A stretch of DNA of 64,000 nt from Iris pallida (taxonomy: Eukaryota > Streptophyta > Magnoliopsida > Asparagales > Iridaceae). Both the position numbers and the translations under genes were made by a program. Below, piece by piece: positions 35,757 to 47,266 of this stretch. The notes beneath the pieces are model-generated. The model ran no database searches and was not told the origin of the DNA. It saw nothing but the letters and a program-made list of their open reading frames with translations. Position 1 is the stretch's first letter; every line of letters starts with the position of its first letter. The stretch spans positions 2,420,147-2,484,146 of the forward strand of contig JANAVB010033217.1 of assembly GCA_029216955.1 (NCBI GenBank), in the 5' to 3' direction.

Positions 35757-36561
35757 TCGCTACCCGCGTTGAACGTGCACCGTCTAAACCAAGCTATATC
35801 CAGGATGGTTTTCATGCCAATGACCTCCACAAATATGTACTGGTTAAACTTATGTTATACAATATGACAGGGTAGAACATGGTAAGGTTTATGTTGCACG
35901 ACATGCTCTGACGTAGGTAAGTTCCAGCGTAATATCTTATTGTTTATGTTTCGTCAAACTGTTTGCATGAAACTGACTAGGATGACTAGAAAGATCCCTA
36001 AAACATGTTGTATGTTTCATCCAAATTCTTGAACCAAATGAGAGCACGAAAATAATTAGCAGCTCGCCAGTACACATTAATTGTACTGATCCTCGCTCTC
36101 TATAGGTGCTATAAATCAGGAGGAGCGTGTCCCGTGACTGAAGGCAGCGCTCGTGTGTTTTGAAGCTTCGTCTGTGTGCGCGAAGCCTTGACCCAATATC
36201 TTTTGAAGGCTCCGCAACTCTCCAAGCAAAGATGTCTCAACTCTCCCCTATTCAAGGTGTCTGCACATTTTGTATATATAAAGGGGTGTTATGTATGGAA
36301 TGACTATCTCATCGACGTTCATTTTGTAAGGGAGTCAGTTTGTAAGCCCGTACGGCACCTTTCTATCGATTCTGTAATATGATGTTCATTATCAATAAAG
36401 CTCAAGTTTTTTTATTCAATGTGTTCAATTTACTCTACGCACTCTCTTGCTGTTGTATTTCAAATAACCTTATGAAAGTGTCTTGTGCGAGTGCAACCTA
36501 GGCTCGTACGGCATCACGCCCCGGGGGACGACTATCGATTCTTCGAAATCGGGACGTGATA
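35757..36561 (+). repeat. Truncated 5' LTR of the Tekay-like element
   Basis: Only the last ~0.8 kb survives. It matches about 50629-51430 (for example TTGAACGTGCACCGTCTAAA). TATA box CTATAAAT at 36109-36116 and AATAAA at 36394-36399. The final CA is changed to TA (GACGTGATA). Confidence 0.82.
36109..36116 (+). promoter_or_regulatory. TATA box of the Tekay-like 5' LTR
   Basis: CTATAAAT, followed about 280 bp later by AATAAA (36394-36399). The same TATA site is conserved in the 3' LTR at 50978-50985. Confidence 0.6.
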
Positions 36562-36564
36562 TTA

Positions 36565-36576
36565 TGGTATCAGAGC
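36565..36576 (+). promoter_or_regulatory. Primer-binding site, initiator-Met tRNA type
   Basis: TGGTATCAGAGC three bases after the LTR end. This is complementary to the 3' end of plant initiator tRNA-Met and is the usual primer site of Tekay/Del and many other plant LTR elements. Confidence 0.92.
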
Positions 36577-36788
36577 ACGGCTTTACGTCCTTTGGCCTTC
36601 TGTTTGAGTCTTGAACCTTTGACCTCGTGTCGATGAGATGAGTTGTTTCATACAGTGAGTCTGTAATATTTTCTGAGACTAAAATGAGTTGACTCCTAAT
36701 TTCAGAAGTCTGAGAAGCTACGGGCTGGAACGAAGAAAGTGCTTCGAGCGGCTCGAGCAGCTCAGGGGCAGGACCCTCAAACGCCCCC

Positions 36789-37886
36789 ATGGAACCCATA
36801 GAACGGATGATGCGCATGCTAGAAGCACAACAACGACAAGTCGAAGCCAATCAGCGCCTGAACGAACATCATCGAAAGCACGTTGAAGACCAGCAGAGAC
36901 AAGCTGAGGCACGACAGACTCAGTTTAACGCCCGATTCGATGCGCAATTCAAGTTGCAGCAGAAGCAGTTTGATACTCTTCAACAAATCATCCAGACAGT
37001 TTTGGCCAACAGCAACTCTGCAATGACTCATGCCGTAACTGAGCCTGCGGCCCGACCGATCGAAATTGAGCCAGAGGTACCCGAGCGACTCCCTGTAATA
37101 CCAAGGAGTTCCAACTTTGAGGTGTCAAAATTCACAAAAAATTGCCGCACGTCCTTCTGCGGTACTGAAGACCCTTCTTTGGCGATCGATTGGTTGAAGG
37201 AGTTGGAAGACCATTTTGAGCTTCTGGGCGTTGATGAGTCTAAGAAAGTTGCATGTGCTCAGCTTCTACTCCGATTGAACGCGCATGACTGGTGGGCCGT
37301 GCAAAAGCGAGCGATCCAGCATAACGATGAGACAACAGCAATCTCTTGGGCTACCTTCCGACAAGCGATTGAAATCGAGTACCTCCCTGCAGCCGTTCGA
37401 CAAGAAAAGAAGAATGAATTTATACAGCGGATGTATTGAAATATGACGGAGCGGCAGTACGCAGTAGAATTCAATAAACTGGCCAAATTTGTTGGATCAT
37501 CATTGCCTATTATGGAGAGTCACGCTCGGCAATTCAAAGTAGATCTGCGGCTCTCTATCTCTTCTCATGTATCAGTTCTGGAATACAAGACAATGGATAA
37601 GTCCCTGAATCATGCTATCCGTCTTGAGCACCAATATTCCCCAGCTGCTGCCGGCACTATGCATACATACAATCATAAGCACCTTAGTTATGTGGGAGGA
37701 AATAATGTGACCAAGCGTCCGAACAACGGGTACCAAGGCAGATACCAAGGGCAAAATACGGTACCTCGCTGTAACAGATGTCGCCGATTCGGACACCTAG
37801 TCGTCGATTGTAAAGTTCTTGAAGGAGGATGCAGGAACTGTAATAAAGGGGACACTTCAATTCAAATTGCCCGGCCAAGAGACTGA
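36789..37886 (+). pseudogene. gag: Gag of the Tekay-like element (one stop, frame intact otherwise)
   Basis: First part 36789-37439 (216 aa) begins MEPIERMMRMLEAQQRQ, a Gln/Arg-rich helical head, then FEVSKFTKNCRTSFCGTEDPSLAIDWLKELE, quoted here only as FCGTEDPSLAIDWLKELE, the gag core. A TGA stop at about 37437 separates it from 37443-37886, in the same frame, which has QYAVEFNKLAKFVG and a CCHC knuckle CNRCRRFGHLVVDC (about 37771-37812). A second knuckle is decayed (GCRNCNKGD). A single stop in the core would truncate the capsid protein, so this copy is non-functional. Confidence 0.85.
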
Positions 37887-37989
37887 ACCTAACGGTGCCT
37901 CAGCAGCAGCAACATCATCCAGGAAACTAAGGTCCAACACCTCGAGCCTAACAACCCACGCCGTAAAATGTCCAAGATCGTCACCCTAA

Positions 37990-39179
37990 TGTCCAGGGCC
38001 GCGTCTATGCCATGACTCGAGATGAGGCGTTCGCCTCTGATACAGTCGTGACATGTATACTGCTTTTCAATAATAAACCTGCTCGTGTACTGTTTGATTC
38101 AGGTGCCACGCATAAATTTCATATCGACGGACTTTACCGTCGAGCACAAAATTCTCGTAACACAGTTAGGCCTTAATCTTAGCGTTCATATACCGTCAGA
38201 CATGTCACTACTTGCAAACTTAGCCTGCAGAGACGGAATCATCTGTATAGGAGGAAAGAAGGTCTATCTTGATGCGATAGTTCTAGACATTAAGGACTAC
38301 GACATCATTTTGGGAATGGATTGGCTCGGCCCTTGCAATGCCACCATTGACTATGCAGGAAAGACTGTCACCTTTCGCATACCTGGAGTGTCCGAATTCT
38401 GTTACTCGTATGGTGAAGCATCGCCGACCTGCATGATGATCTCGACAATTTCTACTCGGAGGATGCTGCATTCCGAATGCGAAGGCTATTTGGCGTCCGT
38501 TCGGGACATACGACAGGATGGTGCAAATACGGGTCTGACCGACGTTGTGGCAGAATTCTCCGACGTGTTCCCAGACAAGCTACCCGGCATGCCCCCCGAC
38601 CGAGAAATTGAGTTCAGCATTGGCACATTCTCTAACACCCGACCGATTTCCAAGGTCCTGTACAGAATGGCCCCTACAGAGTTGAAGGAGCTCAAAGTCC
38701 AGTTACAAGAGTTGCTCGACAAGGGATTCATTCGTCCTAGCATCTCGCCATGGGGTGCACCAGTATTGTTCGTCAACAAGAAATATGGGTCGATGCGGCT
38801 CTCCATCGACTACCGAAAATTGAATAAAGCTACCGTCTGGAACAAATACTCCCTGTCCCGCATCGACGATTTGTTCGATCAGTTCTAAGGTGCCACGGTA
38901 TTTTCGAAGATTGATCTTCGTTTGGGTTATTATCAACTCAAGGTCAAGCAGGAGGACGTGCCGAAGTCTGCCTTACGCACTCGTTATGGCCACTATGAGT
39001 TCTTTGTAATGCCATTCGGCCTGACAAACGCTCATGCCGCCTTCATGGATCTAATGAATCAGGTGTTTCATCTGTTCCTCGATAAATTTGTAGTAATCTT
39101 CATATACGACATCCCCGTCTACTCGAAGGATCGAGAGCAATACACAGAACATCTGTGGATCGTACTCCAGACCCTCTGA
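37990..39179 (+). pseudogene. pol: Protease and reverse transcriptase of the Tekay-like element
   Basis: Protease active site LFDSGATH lies at about 38090-38113 (DSG at 38096-38104); a frameshift follows. The next frame (38085-38888) carries [41 protein letters not shown] and [16 protein letters not shown], standard Ty3/Gypsy RT blocks. A stop at 38886 splits it from 38922-39179, which has [19 protein letters not shown]. The catalytic box reads FIYD at 39099-39110 where FIDD is expected, so one of two metal-binding Asp is lost. The blocks fit the chromovirus Tekay/Del group. Confidence 0.87.
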
Positions 39180-39874
39180 GAGAATCAGTTATTTGCGAAG
39201 AGGAGGAAATATGATTTCTGGCTGAACATCGTGTCATTCCTAGGGCACATCATCTCCGCTGGAGGTATTTCGATTGATCCAAAGAAAGTTGAAGCAATTT
39301 TTGATTGGAATGACCCGCATCAGTCAGCAAAATTTGAAGCTTCCTCGGCTTGGCGGGATACTATAGACACTTCGTGAAAGACTTCGCGAAGATTGTACCG
39401 CCGTTGACTCGCCTCACCCAAAAAGGAACCACGTTCAAGTGGTCAGACGACTGTGAAACTTCTTTCTAGGAGCTAAAACATCGGCTCATTTCGGCCCCGA
39501 TACTTGCTCTTCCTAAAGGGACCGAGGGATTTCAAATCTTCAACGATGATTCTGGCTAGGGTTTAGGGTGTGTGCTCATGCAGCAGGACAAGGTGATATC
39601 TTTTGCTTCCAGTCAGCTAAAGCCGCATGGGAAGAACTATCCCACTCATGACATAGAATTAACGACAATTGTGTTCACGTTGCAGCTATGGCGCCACTAT
39701 CTTTATAGCATGGCATGCAGGATTTATATAGACCACAAGAGCCTCAAGTATCTCTTCACCCAGAAAGAAATGAATTTTTGGCAGAGGCGATGGCTGGAAC
39801 TAATTAAAGACTACGACTTGTCGATCAACTATACGCTGGGCAAGGAAAATGTTATGGCGGATGCGCTGAGTTAG
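39180..39874 (+). pseudogene. RT connection and RNase H of the Tekay-like element
   Basis: Pieces with frameshifts are seen: SFLGHIISAGGISIDPKKVEA near 39235, LGHIISAGGISIDP being the clearest run, then 39572-39874 with [52 protein letters not shown] and [20 protein letters not shown]. These are the expected order and sequence of Gypsy RNase H. It closes with a stop right after ADALS. Confidence 0.82.
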
Positions 39875-40222
39875 AAATACATAGCTTCGCTCTCCATCAA
39901 CAGTTGACTGCCACGTGACTTGGAGAGAATGGGCATAGAACTCCATGTTCGATTTGTGGACGTGCAGCTAGAACCACTGCGACTAGAGCTGAGCTTATTG
40001 GAAAAGATCAAGTCTGCTCAGAAGGATGATCCATACCTAGAGAAGATGCAGAAGCTGATATCGACAGGGAAGGCATCTGACTTTGCAGAGGACGAGTCAA
40101 GAACGTTGTGAGTAAAGGGCATGCTATGTGTTCTGGATAATCCAGAACTTAGAAAGGAGATAATGTCGGAAGCGTATTATGCAAAATATTCCTTACATTC
40201 TGGTAGCACTAAAATGTATAAG
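39875..40222 (+). pseudogene. Integrase stub of the Tekay-like element
   Basis: RNase H-integrase linker, then the start of the HHCC zinc finger: EAYYAKYSLHSGSTKMYK (usual form EAH-x-S-x-Y-x-x-HPG-x-KMY). Reading stops at 40222, where the 3' LTR begins. The catalytic core, C-terminal domain and any chromodomain are gone. Confidence 0.75.
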
Positions 40223-40564
40223 TGTAGTACCCCATCCCGCTCAGTCAATCGAAGGAATCGAAATGCCGACGGCGTTCGGACTTAGCCATACAACGGCTTG
40301 CTCGAAAACTCGCTCTGCTGGGTGGCTTCGGTGAACTTGCCTCAACTTGGCCTTCACACTAATAAAACGAAAGTTTTCAAATGCATAAGTAGGCTTGATA
40401 ATAAAAGAGATGCATCCACATAGCTAAGGGAAAAATCCCAAGTCGGGTCAGAATGTGTTAGAACATGATGAAAGGTCCCACGGTCGGCTTAGAGTATTGC
40501 TCAGCGTGCTTTCAAAATGACACTCCGTCCTTCGTCCCGTGGCTTGGGAGAAGGAAGTTGGTCT
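40223..40564 (+). repeat. 3' LTR of the Tekay-like element, first 342 bp
   Basis: Begins TGTAGTACCCCATCCCGCTC and matches the start of the solo LTR at 51540 with few differences, down to GGAAGTTGG, where the CACTA element cuts in. Confidence 0.8.
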
Positions 40565-41110
40565 CACTACAAAAAAAAACCCATTTTACAACATTACAAA
40601 AACGTTGTAAAAGGTCTTTTACAACGTTTAATCGAAGGTTGTTATATCCAGAGTTGTAAAAAGGGGGTTATCTTCCACAATATTTGTTTGAACGTTGTAA
40701 AAATGTTGTCGAAGTTCTTCCCACAACAATTTACAAGTATTGTTGAAATTTATAAAATCTGACAAAAATCTTTTTACGACATTTGGCAAATATTGTAAAA
40801 ATACTTTTTAAAACGTATTACATGTGTTGTAAATCTAATTTCAACAACGTTCTACAACTGTGGTCAAAATATTATCTACCACGTTCAGTAAACATTGTAC
40901 ATAGAGTTTCTACAATAATGTAGAAACAATATAAAAAGAGTTTATACAACTTTTAACCATTGTTGTATATTTTATTCAATTATGTTTGCCAAACGTTGTA
41001 ATATATATTTGTATGTTGTAATTATAACATCAACAATGATTTAAAAGTATTATAAATAAATTTTACAATATTTAGAAAAGTTGTTACAATGTTATCTTAT
41101 AATAGTTTTG
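40565..41110. repeat. CACTA left terminal and subterminal repeats
   Basis: Terminal CACTACAA followed by many direct and inverted ACAACGTTGT/TTACAAC words. Such arrays bind the CACTA accessory protein in known elements. Confidence 0.8.
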
Positions 41111-44100
41111 AAATGTTGTTGATTATATTTCCATTAAAAAATACAATTTATAAATAAAAATATATTGATTACAATTATAATACAAATACAAATACATTAT
41201 TCCTATTTTCACTGGGCTCATAAACAATCAGTTCAAACAATACAAAGTTAAGGTTGAACCAAATAATGATCAAAAGGAACAAAATAACAGTAACTTGAAC
41301 ACAATACAGATTACAAAAGCAACATTTTTAGAAGACCAAAGAAATATGCTCTACGTCTATATACCTGTAAAACTCCACAAAAGACACACAATATGAGATA
41401 TTTAATTAACTTGCAGTTCAAACAACCGATTTACTCAACACCCTTACATATATAAAGTCAAACTTCTAACTGCAGTTTGATTTCATTTGATTTTATCGAT
41501 AATACAATCAGAGTATGATAGGGATCATGAAATATTCCTAAACTAACATTTTTTATACAACCATTTGCATGTTCCAAATGTTATTGCGAAAAATCCTCCG
41601 AGCTTTGGAAAATTGAAACTCATGCTCACTGCACCTTGACTCCGAAACTGGTATTAAGTTGACTCCCACGCCCGTCATGCTTCGATTAGTTTTAAACGTG
41701 AAATAATATTCATTGATTGCAGTTCCTAAAGGCACAAAAGAAGATATAACCATAAGTTTTACATAGGGAATTAAATGATTGCAAAACATAGTAATAAAGA
41801 AAAAAAGGATATAGCGCCAAGAGTAATATTAGGAAATGGAAGTCCTGAGAAAAATTATGTAAACATGTTTGGTAAAAGATGAGTGAAAGAGGTTAGAATT
41901 GCTTTGTGCCTTGCTACATGAAATAGAAGTTTGCAAGCATATGACAGTTTCATAAACGATATGTTCGCGCCATTCTAACACATTAAACAAAAAAGCAGTA
42001 TTCAACTTGTGATTGTAATAACCTAATAGACCAGATTTCCTACAAATCTGAGGATTGACAGTGAACCTAAATGGGACAACATATTGTTAACAAAAGAGCA
42101 TAAAGAAAGATAACGAAGCTACAGTCCAATAACTGCAAATATATTGTAGATGTGTACACATTTCTCAAAATGAGTATGAAAGTCAAGCTTATTGCAACAT
42201 CAGAATAAAATGTCTTTACAATATTATTCAAAACGAGGATAGAATGGTTATTCCATCATGGTAACTAAATGTAAGATTTGAATCATCTGATGGAAGATAG
42301 TCTACATATGCTGAAGTTAGTTAAAAGATTTTAGTAAAGAAGAAGTCTAATGGAAAGAATTAGTAAAGGGTTCCTGGACAGAAGAGCTTCCACAAAAAAA
42401 TAGAACTCAAAGAGCTAATGACCGCTCCATTGCCTCCTCGGAGGGCTAATGACCCTCAGTTCCCTACCGGATGAGACAGGTAAGCTGGAACTTCCGGCCA
42501 GCATGTACGTATATCTTTCAGAACCTACTATTGTTGGTACTCGAATGTTCTCCGCTGTAGTGGAGGAGACCGTTGAGGGCCTCTCGGTACTACCGTTAGT
42601 ATCTCCTAGTCTTACCCATATCTATTTATATTTTCTGATACTCCCTTGCACACACATTCTGATACCCTAGATTCTCATGTATCAGTGTGTTCCAACACAC
42701 TACAGACCTTTACCATATTTTTACTCAACTCTCTAGGATACATTGGATACTAGATTCTAACATTCTCTTGGCATACCCTCCAGGAACTTGCAGGAACACA
42801 CATACTGATATAGTGGCAACTGCATCTGCAATCCAGTCATTTCCTTGCTTGCACACATATAAAATAAATATCTGATACAACATCCACTTCCCTGCTTGCA
42901 CTGGGCACTACATAGCAGGTGAAGCTGATATCTAAGCAGCTACACAAGCCAAGTTCTGCAGTTTGCACTACTGCATGGTTGCATCACCTACACACTACAA
43001 CTATTGCTAAAGCCTACTGCTCCTATTGTCAGTGCAAGCTAAGCTTGCTTCCAAGCTCTGCAGGTGTACACTGCTTCCAGGTTTTACACTACATGCTGAA
43101 CTGACAGAGGTACCCTCCTCTTTCTGATACATAACAATTATCCCATGATTCCGCTACCACTCCAGGTTCTGCACGTTTGTGTGCACTGCTATCTAGCACA
43201 TACACATAAACACACATGGTACATAGACTCCTATTCTACACATTAACATCTTTTAGCACTCTAAACAGGTTTCTGTAATTCCTGCACTCTCGCACACACA
43301 TTCACACACAATTTCCCAAACCAGTTCTTTGACATGCCCATATACAGTTTCCTACATTAGTATAGTAGTATCCAACTAAGGCACTATACTCATAAACCAG
43401 TTCATTGACATGCCCATATACAGTCCTAAACCAGTTCTCTTTAATTACATTATAATGTTACATTACATGAATGGTTCATCTCTAGTGTGTTTAACCTCAC
43501 CTGCTGCATCCCTGTAGCACTATATAATAATCTTATGCTACCTATCACAAATTATGCACACATGTTACCATGCAACTTGATTAAGTTACTGGAGAGAGAA
43601 GGACAATGTTCATATGTCCAATCGTGTTCTCTGCTGAGTGATAAGGTATGAATTGGCCTAGCGGCCTAGCGTGAAGTTTGAAGAAATACTTAGAATTGAA
43701 TTGAAGGGAGGCCCTTGCTTACTAGAGGACAAAGAGAGTAAGGTCAATTCAAAGAAAGAAATAAGAAGGGTTGAGGGGGTGTTTGGTTTTTGCCTTTTTC
43801 CATCTTAAGTCACCTTTCCTTCCCTGCTCCTTTTTGTTCCTATATTTGTCAACCTCTGATCAAGAAAAGGAACTGATGATCTTACATTGAAGAAACATAA
43901 TGAGATTTCTTTGATTCTTCTGCTAATTGAGAAAGACAACACCAAATGATGCAACAGTATGACCCTTGAGTGTTAAAAAGGATTCAATGAAGGGAAGCAA
44001 AGATTGTATAAGGAGATTCTAAATTTAGTCAGAAATTAATGTGTATCAGTTGTATTGTTTTCTTTTGGGAGACACAAATCTAAAATTGGGCTTTTTCACT

Positions 44101-45239
44101 TTTCCTTGGTGCACCACACAGATTTGGGAAGTTTAGGACGCTTCTAACTGTGTACAGTTTCTCACAACTCTCTCTCGCATGATGTCAAAATGCTAAACTT
44201 TTCTTCCCGAGAACATGAGAAGAAATTTGCAGGGGACATGCCAACTAGTTGTTAGAGGACAGGTTACTGCCGTAAGTTTTTTTTTTCTCAGACAACAGGA
44301 TAAACATTTATCCTATAAGACTTGGCTAAATATCCACCCCAAAATTTATCATAATAACTAATGCCATATGTTTCATTGTACCATTCTGTCTAATTTTAAT
44401 GTGCCAATTACGCAATCGATGATTGCTCGATTTTTCTTCGAGTTAGCATTACCTGACAATTATGATTTATGTGCTCTTGGTAAAAAAAAGTAGGCAAAGG
44501 TAAGCCCAAGCCAGAAGGGCCAAAGTCTGAAGAGGCAGGGCATTATGCGGCTTTGTATGTGTCCTTAAACTTTGATTGATGGTATTATTTTCTGTAACTC
44601 CAGTACCATCTTGTTTGCTTATAATTTTTTTTCCATTTTAGTAACCCTTTACAAGGTGGTTCTGACAGCAAGATAACTAGGTGAGCAAATTATCCATATT
44701 TTGGTTGTTCATATATTTCAATATGTACAATAGATTATGTTAAGGTCTTCATTTGCGTTTCTGATCTATTTGTGGGACACTCCTTAGTTTTCCTCATATT
44801 ACTGCATGTAGTAAGTGTACTTAGATTCTTTTTTGTCTTTCCATTTACAGGTATATTTGCTTTGGAGGGTTTGGAGAATGTAGTTGAGTTACCAAAGTGC
44901 ACTTGAACTGGATCAAAGGCACTATAATTCTGGGTATAGCCTTGGGGTGGTTTATTTGAGACGTGAAGTTTGAATTTACGTACGGAGCGCCATTTTCGCA
45001 AAGCTTTATGAATTAATCAACATTAGTTTGATGTACTAAACATAGTGTTGGTGAATTTTTTTTTTTTGAATTTTTTTTCAATATAGAATCATTGTTGGTA
45101 CAAATAATGTTGGATGGTTTTATCCCACTTTGTATAGAGAATTTCTGTAACAATAGATTTTTTACTGCATTTGCTCGAGTAACAAAATGAGTTTGGTGTA
45201 TTATTTTACTATTTTTATGTTTATATATCGAGAGGTTAT
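41111..45239. other. CACTA interior, left: no intact gene, possible captured exon pieces
   Basis: AT-rich, with no ORF over about 100 codons. 42420-43600 is a C-rich, intron- or UTR-like stretch with repeated ACACAC and TGCAC words. Between 44500 and 44690 two short blocks look like exons: one reads KPEGPKSEEAGHYA then GT, the next NPLQGGSDSKIT after a T-rich tract and AG, suggesting a captured host-gene fragment on the plus strand. I cannot name the gene. Confidence 0.4.
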
Positions 45240-45679
45240 TTATGGTTTATAAGTATCAGCATTTTTTAAACGTCATTTGTGACAATTATTTATGTGACAT
45301 AACTTGAAAATAACTGTTACAAATTGGTAAAATTGACAATTTGAGAGGTTACATCTGTGACAGTTTTCAACCGTCACGATTTAAATTGTGACAAAAATTG
45401 GTATCGTCACGACTATTACTGTCATAAATATTTCGGTCGTCACGATTTAAAATGTTAAAAATTTAGGATTCATAACGGTTATTATCATGATAAAATTTTA
45501 ATTTTCTAACGAATATTACCATGACAAAAATCGTTACAAAATTTTATTTTCGTCACTGTTATTACCGTAACAAAAAAGTGTTACAAAAATTTGTAACGTC
45601 TGATTTGTCACGGTAATTACCGTTACAATAATTTTTTGTCACGGTAATAACCGTTGGCAATTGTCTATTTTGGTTAGTG
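45240..45679. mobile_element. Second CACTA-like right end nested in the large CACTA
   Basis: A dense array of GTGACA/TGTCAC, GTCACGGTAAT and ATTACCGTTAC palindromes, ending TTTTGGTTAGTG at 45679 (reverse complement CACTAACCAAAA). The words differ from those of the host CACTA, so it belongs to another family. The left end is not found. Confidence 0.5.
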
Positions 45680-46861
45680 AAATAATCCCTTTGTTGTTGT
45701 CAATTATGGCCTCTACTTCTACATAAGCATTCAAACTTACAAAATGGCATATTTCAGTTAAACTAGATCAGTGTATAGATCTGACATGAATTAAAGAGTA
45801 AGTAATAACCTAACATATTTTCTTAAAACAAAGTCTACCTCTCAAAGCCCCCTTGCTACCCAAAATTCCTTGCTAGGCCGGCTTGTTGTGCAACACATCG
45901 AAGCAAAAACAAGTGCACTAAAAATTAGGAATTGTACTGAAGTCATGCAAAAAAAAAGGTATATAGTGCAGACAAGAAATATGATATGCAGGTAAGCATC
46001 AAGATTTGTTTCATATGACAGTAAATTTTGTAAAAGATAAGTTCGAAGATGAGATGCATTTCAAGTTTGAAAAAAGGGAAGGGAAAAAAAAACTCACATG
46101 ATTGGCATAGGACCCAATTAGCATTCTCCAAAGTCTTGAATGAGAGTCTCTGATTCCAATAAGCTGAATGAGAGGCTCTGATCCGAGCACATGGCAGGGG
46201 ACTTTCGTCGAACACCAGGTGTTCAAAGATTTAATTTTTTTTAATTTATCAATTTTTGTTACCAGGTGGTTTCGGTGGAGGACTTCTTGACGGCGAGGCG
46301 GGACAAGGCGAGGAGCTTGCCACTGGAGAGGTGCTAACATCAAGAAATAATACTAAAAAAACACACACACAAAAGTCAAAAAATAGAAGGGATCACAAAA
46401 TTGGAGAAAAATTGAACCTATCGCCTTCATTAGTTGTAGTCCCCCCTGAACTAGGGTTGGAGAGCATGTCGCTGGCTGCCTGGAGGATCTGCCGATGGCC
46501 TCAACACTTTGGAGTCGAATACCAGGTGCCGAATACCAGGTGCTGAATACCGTCGGCTATAAAGTGGGCCTCAACGTCGAGCGCGAAGTAGATGGTGGAG
46601 GAGCTGTGAGGTTTAGGTGGTGGCTTGAGGAGGAGGAGCTGGTGAAAAAATGAGGGAAATTTTGAGATTAGAAAATTTTGGGCCGCTTTCTCCAGAGGAG
46701 AGAAGAGAACAGTGAAATGAAAATTTTTAAGGGTTGTCCGGTTTTAGGCTTGGATTTGAAAGGAAGACCTCACTAACCCCAACCATTGCACCATTTCCTA
46801 TTGGTCTGTAATCAATTATTATTATTATTATTTTATAAAGATTCAATTTGTGCATGACTAA
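45680..46861. other. CACTA interior, middle: G-rich gene-like fragment
   Basis: 46256-46546 has gene-like composition (GGFGGGLLDGEAGQGEELAT in one frame) and a duplicated CGAATACCAGGTG word near 46515-46540 and 46209. No protein family is recognised and no splice pattern is convincing. A captured fragment is possible. Confidence 0.35.
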
Positions 46862-47263
46862 GAGAATCATTAGTATTGGGAACTCTCAAATACAATTTGG
46901 GGTCCAAAATTTCAAAAAAAAAGTTCAATGTAGAATTTGTTGGATTTGTATAAGAATAGTAGAAAATGATAAAGTGAGCTCTGATGCCAAAGATTGTATG
47001 ATAAAAAAAATATGTGAAAAAAATAATGTAAAGTTTATAATCTAAAAAATTGGGCTCCAAGTTGGAATTTACTATTCTATAAAATGAGTTTCTACAATCT
47101 AAAATCTAGAAATTGGGAGGCCCAACTCTTAGCACCCATGGATGGAATGGAACCTAAATTGTAGAAATTGAAACTATGGATGGAACTTACTATTCTACAA
47201 AATAAAATCCTACATTCTAAATCTAGAATGTAGAAAATGGGATGAGCCTTACTAATGATGCTC
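46862..47263. mobile_element. PIF/Harbinger-type MITE (402 bp)
   Basis: Terminal inverted repeats GAGAATCATTAGTA (left) and TACTAATGATGCTC (right; reverse complement GAGCATCATTAGTA). TAA flanks on both sides (46859-46861 and 47264-47266) match the TWA target duplication of PIF/Harbinger elements. Internal copies of TCTACAATCTAAAATCTAG-like words give it extra internal symmetry. No coding capacity. Confidence 0.78.
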
Positions 47264-47266
47264 TAA

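Noticed and set aside
41553..41789. 78-aa minus ORF inside the CACTA
   Set aside because: No motif, AT-rich background, no splice context.
43780..43800. GGGGGTGTTTGGTTTTTG as a hAT/Mutator MITE end
   Set aside because: A familiar plant terminus word, but no inverted partner or target duplication was found within reach.
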